From positions 310,001 through 374,000 of the forward strand of contig JAKBJA010000117.1 in the NCBI GenBank assembly GCA_021836225.1: 64,000 nt of DNA, in the 5' to 3' direction. Source of the DNA: Pseudomonadota bacterium. Its GTDB lineage: Bacteria; Pseudomonadota; Gammaproteobacteria; Burkholderiales; Thiobacillaceae. The translations under genes were made by a program, and so were the position numbers. Numbering within the stretch: the stretch's first letter is position 1; every line of letters begins with the position of its first letter. Under the pieces are notes generated by a model. It saw nothing but the letters and a program-made list of their open reading frames with translations. It did no database searches and was not told the DNA's origin. Of this stretch, positions 59,486 to 64,000 are shown in pieces.

Positions 59486-60367
59486 ATGCGCATATTCTTC
59501 CAGCCAGCCATGTGGGCCTTGGGCCTGTTTCTTTTCACTGCAGGGGTCAATGCGGCGGAACCCACCTACAAGGAAGGCGAAACGATCTTCATCGAAACCG
59601 GCGTCGAAGCCCCCGACCGCAACCCGACCTGGTATGCGTCGATGGTCGCCAAACCCTATGCACCGGTTTTCGAGATGCTGGCCACGCAAGGCACGCAGGG
59701 CCGTTACTATCCGTACACCTATCCGGTCACGCTGAAGGACCTGGTGCGCTTCCATGGCCACGACTGCGAAGGGACGACGAGTGCGGCGAACGCTGCCTGG
59801 GTGGCGTTCAGGATCCTGTTTCCTGATGGCATCATCGATCGCAGTGTGCTCTGGGGCATCAGCGGCGAATCGCCCTGTTGGTCGGATGCCGTGGCCTTCC
59901 TCACCGGGGCGCGGCTGCAATACGGCAACCTGGGGTTCTTCAAGGACAAGCGCTACAGCCACGCCATCGTCCTGTACCGCGAAGACACCAGGGTAGCCGT
60001 GCTCGCGACATGGAAAGAGGGCATCAACAACATCCCCGGCGAGCCGGTCATGCTGCCCGGCAAGGTGACCTGGCAGCCCAAAGTGACGATGAAGGATGTG
60101 GAGGCGCTGAAGGCCGTGGTGAAAAAGGCCGGCGGCAGCCCGACGCCCTATCAGGTCGATCTCATGCGCTATCAGCAATGGGTGCACATCAACGACATCC
60201 TCGAGCACCCGCTGGAAGAAAGTTATCAGGCCAGGGTCATCGAGAACTTCAGGTGGGAAGACTGGATCGACCCGGCCAAGACCCTCGCCCAGCCCCACGT
60301 GCGCACGGACACGCGTCTGAAGAACTATCCCTACCGCGACAGGCCGGTTGAGGTGCCCGCCCCGTAA
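59486..60367 (+). CDS. Exported FmdE-like protein
   Basis: 293 residues: signal peptide (~1-24), and a central domain with VRFHGHDCEGTTSAANAAW, matching the GH-x-C pattern of the FmdE family (named for formylmethanofuran dehydrogenase subunit E). Such domains bind a metal through the HxHxC. The role outside methanogens is unknown. Its position after the sulfur genes suggests a periplasmic role there. Confidence 0.7.
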   Translation: MRIFFQPAMWALGLFLFTAGVNAAEPTYKEGETIFIETGVEAPDRNPTWYASMVAKPYAPVFEMLATQGTQGRYYPYTYPVTLKDLVRFHGHDCEGTTSAANAAWVAFRILFPDGIIDRSVLWGISGESPCWSDAVAFLTGARLQYGNLGFFKDKRYSHAIVLYREDTRVAVLATWKEGINNIPGEPVMLPGKVTWQPKVTMKDVEALKAVVKKAGGSPTPYQVDLMRYQQWVHINDILEHPLEESYQARVIENFRWEDWIDPAKTLAQPHVRTDTRLKNYPYRDRPVEVPAP

Positions 60368-60531
60368 GGATGCGGGGCGGGACGTAATACAGGCTGAGGT
60401 GCCTCACCAGACGCGCCCGCCGTACCGTCACCCGCGCGATCACACCATTCAATCCGATCAAGGGCAGATTTTCCATCGAATGGTCGCGTGGTTTAAATCG
60501 ATGAATACGAGCAGTTCCGAAGTAGGTAGAT

Positions 60532-60559
60532 AAAAAAGGCGACGCCAAACGACGTCGCC
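60532..60559 (-). terminator. Terminator of the Hsp20 gene
   Basis: On the minus strand, GGCGACG and CGTCGCC (60538-60544 and 60553-60559) form a stem followed by six T. Standard Rho-independent form. Confidence 0.8.
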
Positions 60560-60579
60560 CTTGATTCCCAATCAGGAAA

Positions 60580-61023
60580 TTACTGGATCGCCAGCTTCTT
60601 GGCTGCTGTGGTGGCCTTTTTCGGCAGGGTCAACTCCAGTACGCCATCGCTGTACTTGGCCTGGGCCTTGGCCTCATCCACCTCATGAGCCAGCGTGAAA
60701 CTGCGCGCCACCTTGCCGTAATAGCGCTCGGAACGCAGGACTTTTTCACCCTTTTTCTCTTCCTTTTCCGTCTTCGATTCGGCGCTGATCGAAACCTGGT
60801 TGCCTTCGATGCTGACGTGGATGTCTTCCTTCTTCACCCCCGGGATGTCGGCGTGCACCGTATAGCCGTTGTCATCCTCCTTCAGGTCCATCTTGATCTG
60901 CATCTGCGGCTGGCCTTCGAAGGCGACGGGGCGCACGAAAAAACCCTTGAACAGATCGTCAATGTCGCCGAATGGATCAAGCCGGGCGAGACTGAAGGGG
61001 TCGTAACGGGTGAGGTTGGCCAT
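60580..61023 (-). CDS. Small heat-shock protein Hsp20
   Basis: 147 residues with an alpha-crystallin domain (~40-135): ADIPGVKKEDIHVSIEGNQV, ERYYGKVARSFTL and the closing YSDGVLELTLPKK. It holds unfolded proteins. The start has AGAGGAG ahead of it. The partial IxI tail (LAIQ) is short. Confidence 0.95.
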   Translation of the reverse strand: MANLTRYDPFSLARLDPFGDIDDLFKGFFVRPVAFEGQPQMQIKMDLKEDDNGYTVHADIPGVKKEDIHVSIEGNQVSISAESKTEKEEKKGEKVLRSERYYGKVARSFTLAHEVDEAKAQAKYSDGVLELTLPKKATTAAKKLAIQ

Positions 61024-61089
61024 GATTTTTTCTCCTCTAGAACAGATTGTTCGATGACTGACTTAAGTCGCTGGTGCGACTACACATTC

Positions 61090-61117
61090 AATTTAGTCCC
61101 GTATCTGGCCAAATCAA
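61090..61117 (-). promoter_or_regulatory. Putative Hsp20 promoter
   Basis: On the minus strand TTGATT (61112-61117) and TAAATT (61090-61095) with 16 bases between, 67 bases ahead of the Hsp20 start. A heat-shock sigma element is not obvious. Confidence 0.35.
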
Positions 61118-61177
61118 GATGCGAACATCCCCTTATTCCATCTATGCTTAGGACGTAAACGACGTCGCCCACCTCCT

Positions 61178-63856
61178 GTGCACATCCAGAGCCTCACCGC
61201 GGAGCAGTCCCTCGCCAGCCTGCACACGTCGGCTGCGGGGCTGGCCGCGTCCGAGGCGCAGCGGCGCCTCGCGGAATTCGGCCCGAACCACGTCGAGGAG
61301 GTACGGCGCGAGAGCCTGCTGCTGCGCTTCGCCCGCGAGTTCACCCACTTCTTCGCCATCATCCTGTGGCTGGGGGCGGCACTGGCGTTTCTCGCCGAAT
61401 ATTTCGATCCCGGCCAGGGCATGGTGCGGCTGGGCGTCGCCATCGTTGGCGTCATCCTGATCAACGGCGTCTTCTCCTTCTGGCAGGAATACAAGGCCGA
61501 GCGGGCGATCGACGCGTTGCGTCAGCTGCTGCCGCAGTTGGTGATGGTGTCGCGGGATGGCGAGGTCGTGGAGATGCTCGCCAGCGATCTGGTGCCCGGC
61601 GACATCGTGCTGCTGGAGGAGGGCAACTTCGTGCCGGCCGACTGCCGGCTGGTCGAGGCGTTCGGGCTGCGCGTGAACACCGCGACGATCACCGGCGAGT
61701 CGCTGCCCAAGGCACGCAATGCCGATCCCCATCCGGAAGTGTCGCCGCTCCTCGCAAAGAACATCGTGCTGGCCGGCACCTCGGTGGTGTCGGGCCAGGC
61801 CCGTGCCGTGGTCTACGCCACCGGCATGCGTACCGAATTTGGTCGCATCGCCCATCTGACGCAGACCGTCGGCGCAACCACCTCACCGCTGCAGCGCGAG
61901 ATCGTGCGGCTCTCCCGCATCGTGGCCGTGCTTGCCAGCGGTATCGGCGGCGTGTTCTTCCTCATCGGCCAGGCGCTTGGCCTGCCGTTCTGGGAGAACC
62001 TGCTGTTCACCATCGGCATCATCGTCGCCAACGTGCCGGAAGGCCTGCTGCCGACCGTGACGCTGTCGCTTGCCATGGCGACGCAACGCATGGCGAAGCG
62101 CAATGCGCTGGTGCGGCATCTGCCGGCAGTGGAGGCGCTCGGCTCGACCACGGTGATCCTGTCCGACAAGACCGGCACCCTGACGCAGAACCGCATGTCG
62201 GTGCAGCGTCTGTGGCTGGGCGGCGGATTTTTCGCGGCGAACGACATCGCGGCGCAGCCGCGACTGGCAGTGGATCATCGCGCGCTCTTCGTGAACGCCG
62301 CGCTCTGCCATAACCTGAAGGAGGTCAACAATCACGGCAACCACGAATGGCTGGGCGACCCGATGGAAGTGGCGCTGGCCGCCATGGGGCGGCAGGGGGC
62401 CGGCACGCTCGACGGCTACGCGCGCATCGACGAGATTCCCTTCGACACCGACCGCAAGCGCATGTCGGTGCTGTGCGAAACGCCGCAGGGGAACATGCTT
62501 TACTGCAAGGGGGCGCTGGAGACGGTGCTCGCGGCCTGCGATTTCGTGCAACTCGACGGCACGGTCGTGCCGCTCGACGCCGCCGCGAAAGTGCATCTGC
62601 TCGCCGCGCAGGACGAGATGGCCGAGGCCGGCCTGCGCGTGCTGGCTTTTGCCCATGCCGCGATTGACGGCGGCTTGCCCACCGAGGAGCGTGGCCTGAC
62701 GCTGTCGGGTCTGGTCGGGCTGGAAGACCCGCCGCGGCCCGAAGTGCCGGGGGCCATGGCGCGCTGCGCCGCGGCCGGCATTCGCGTGATCATGGTCACC
62801 GGCGACCATCCGCACACGGCGCTGGCCATCGCCCGCGAGATCGGCCTGGTGAAGACCGCGCAGCCGGTCGTCATCACCGGCGACGATCTGGGTCGCCTCT
62901 CTGCGGCACAGTTGCAGCTGGCGCTGGATGCGCCGGAGATTCTGTTCGCCCGCGTGGCCGCCGAACAGAAAATGCACATCGCCGTGGCGCTGCAGAAAAA
63001 GGGTGAAATCGTCGCCGTCACGGGCGACGGGGTGAACGATGCCCCGGCGCTAAAGGTCGCCGACATCGGCATCGCCATGGGCATTGCCGGCACCGATGTC
63101 GCCAAGGAAGCAGCGGACCTGATCCTGCTCGACGACAACTTCGCCAGCATTGTCGCGGCCATCGAGGAAGGTCGGGCGGTGTTCGACAACCTGCGCAAGT
63201 TCCTCACCTACATCCTGTCCTCCAACATTCCCGAGCTGGTGCCCTATCTCGCCTTTGTTTTATTTCGCATTCCACTGCCGCTGACCATCATCCAGATCCT
63301 CGCGGTCGACCTCGGCACCGACATGCTGCCGGCGCTTGCGCTCGGCGCCGAAAAACCCGACCCCGACGTGATGCGGCGTCCGCCGCGCGCGCGCAACGAA
63401 AGGCTGCTGTCATGGAATTTGATCGCCCGCGCCTACCTGTTCCTCGGCGTGCTCGAAGCGGCGGCCGCTATGACGGTGTTTTTCTTCGTCCTCGACGCCG
63501 CCGGCTGGCACTACGGCGAACCCCTGGCTAGAACCGCGCCGCTTTACCTGCAGGCGACCACGGCCTGTTTGGCGACGATCGTGATGACGCAGGTGATGAA
63601 CGTCTTCCTGTGCCGCCATCCGCTCAAGTCTTCGCTGTCGTTCGGGCTGTTCGGCAATCCACTGATCCTGCTCGGCATCGCGGCGGAACTGGGCCTGCTG
63701 CTGTTCATCGTTTACACGCCGGCAGGTAACTGGCTATTTGGTACCGCGCCGGTCGGGCCGGCGGTGTGGCTGTTTGCTGCGGCGTTGGCGGTACTCATGG
63801 GAGGGGCGGAAGAAGCACGCAAAGCGTGGGCGCGGCGGGCAACGCAGGAAGGATGA
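61178..63856 (+). CDS. P-type cation-transporting ATPase (type II)
   Basis: 892 residues from GTG. It has the N-terminal cation-ATPase domain (~1-70), the TGES actuator loop, IIVANVPEGLLPTVTLSLA (membrane helix 4, ~280), the phosphorylation site SDKTGTLTQN (~330), KGA and TGDGVNDAPALK (~620). The PEGLL wording is closest to Na/K and related Ca-type pumps. Which ion is moved cannot be told. No operon partner. Confidence 0.93.
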   Translation: MHIQSLTAEQSLASLHTSAAGLAASEAQRRLAEFGPNHVEEVRRESLLLRFAREFTHFFAIILWLGAALAFLAEYFDPGQGMVRLGVAIVGVILINGVFSFWQEYKAERAIDALRQLLPQLVMVSRDGEVVEMLASDLVPGDIVLLEEGNFVPADCRLVEAFGLRVNTATITGESLPKARNADPHPEVSPLLAKNIVLAGTSVVSGQARAVVYATGMRTEFGRIAHLTQTVGATTSPLQREIVRLSRIVAVLASGIGGVFFLIGQALGLPFWENLLFTIGIIVANVPEGLLPTVTLSLAMATQRMAKRNALVRHLPAVEALGSTTVILSDKTGTLTQNRMSVQRLWLGGGFFAANDIAAQPRLAVDHRALFVNAALCHNLKEVNNHGNHEWLGDPMEVALAAMGRQGAGTLDGYARIDEIPFDTDRKRMSVLCETPQGNMLYCKGALETVLAACDFVQLDGTVVPLDAAAKVHLLAAQDEMAEAGLRVLAFAHAAIDGGLPTEERGLTLSGLVGLEDPPRPEVPGAMARCAAAGIRVIMVTGDHPHTALAIAREIGLVKTAQPVVITGDDLGRLSAAQLQLALDAPEILFARVAAEQKMHIAVALQKKGEIVAVTGDGVNDAPALKVADIGIAMGIAGTDVAKEAADLILLDDNFASIVAAIEEGRAVFDNLRKFLTYILSSNIPELVPYLAFVLFRIPLPLTIIQILAVDLGTDMLPALALGAEKPDPDVMRRPPRARNERLLSWNLIARAYLFLGVLEAAAAMTVFFFVLDAAGWHYGEPLARTAPLYLQATTACLATIVMTQVMNVFLCRHPLKSSLSFGLFGNPLILLGIAAELGLLLFIVYTPAGNWLFGTAPVGPAVWLFAAALAVLMGGAEEARKAWARRATQEG

Positions 63857-63916
63857 TTACAGCGGCCCCCTGAAGTGCCGGCGCACAAGTGCCGTGGGGG
63901 ATCCCGTCAGAGGGAC

Positions 63917-64000
63917 CTAACTGCTTTTGACGATGCAGTTGCGGCCGCGCTGCTTCGCCTGATAAAGCCGTCTGTCCGCTTCTTCGATGAATCCGAGGGG
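63917..64000 (-). CDS. C-terminal tail of a GGDEF-type diguanylate cyclase (partial)
   Basis: 27 codons plus TAG reading EEADRRLYQAKQRGRNCIV near the end. The ADxxLYxAKxxGRN pattern is the usual end of a GGDEF domain. The rest lies outside the window, so domain make-up is unknown. Confidence 0.7.
   Translation of the reverse strand, partial: PLGFIEEADRRLYQAKQRGRNCIVKSS

Noticed and set aside
60540..61160. AAACGACGTCGCCC seen both at 60548 and 61146
   Set aside because: First copy is part of a terminator stem; the second lies ahead of the ATPase. Likely coincidence or a small duplication without further support.

Overview
The window is a high-GC chromosomal segment of a betaproteobacterium. 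The housekeeping blocks (glyQ-glyS-gmhB-plsC, rsmA-pdxA-surA-lptD, amgK-murU, paired ubiquinone hydroxylases), combined with a large share of sulfur and redox genes (persulfide-dioxygenase-like MBL protein, rhodaneses, a DsrC/TusE-like protein, rubrerythrin/rubredoxin), suggest a Thiobacillus-like member of the Nitrosomonadales. The taxon is inferred from gene content and was not searched. I see no rRNA, tRNA, CRISPR array, transposase, integrase or phage gene.

Layout. 1-1830: accessory stretch with three paralogous exported peptides sharing a motif (minus strand), a decayed sensor-kinase tail (plus) and a tandem, translationally coupled pair of ~50-residue genes (minus). 2.1-5.8 kb: ABC-F ATPase, then a membrane cytochrome b with a Tat-type molybdopterin lipoprotein. 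5.9-11.3 kb: glycyl-tRNA synthetase, heptose phosphatase, acyltransferase, metallopeptidase and glyoxalase, closely packed. 11.3-15.6 kb: DUF4202 protein, OmpA-type lipoprotein, old yellow enzyme and a PAS-GGDEF-EAL protein. 15.7-21.2 kb (minus): rsmA, pdxA, surA, lptD; the divergent amgK, then murU beyond a palindromic element; then pepP and two ubiquinone hydroxylases, dsbC and a methyltransferase. 28.3-32.2 kb: a LysR regulator divergent from a DsrC-like/HPP/ClC set. 32.3-36.3 kb (minus): ferritin-like protein, ZIP transporter, katG, with oxyR divergent. 37.7-41 kb: metR/metE with MetR-like boxes. 41-44.8 kb: PhoX-like phosphatase and a two-component system facing a small exported protein. 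45.3-47.3 kb: rubrerythrin, rubredoxin and rubredoxin-reductase-like gene. 47.3-48.6 kb: a mer locus (merR, merT, merP and a Cys-rich small gene) with no merA. 48.6-55.3 kb: degenerate rhodanese lipoprotein, queD, three exported proteins of unknown function, an 899-residue outer-membrane protein that looks like three beta-barrels in one chain, and a CRP/FNR regulator. 55.5-60.4 kb: a compact plus-strand sulfur operon (ArsR-rhodanese, MBL persulfide dioxygenase, MFS carrier, periplasmic rhodanese, methyltransferase, exported FmdE-like protein). 60.6-64 kb: Hsp20, a P-type cation ATPase and the tail of a GGDEF gene.

Themes: envelope building and LPS/peptidoglycan supply (gmhB, lptD, surA, amgK, murU, plsC), defence against peroxide and metals (katG/oxyR, rubrerythrin set, ferritin-like, ZIP, mer) and handling of reduced sulfur (55.5-60.4 kb, DsrC-like). 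The least explained parts are the exported-peptide family at 1-1107, the duplicated micro-genes at 1515-1822 and the triple-barrel locus at 49.6-55.3 kb.
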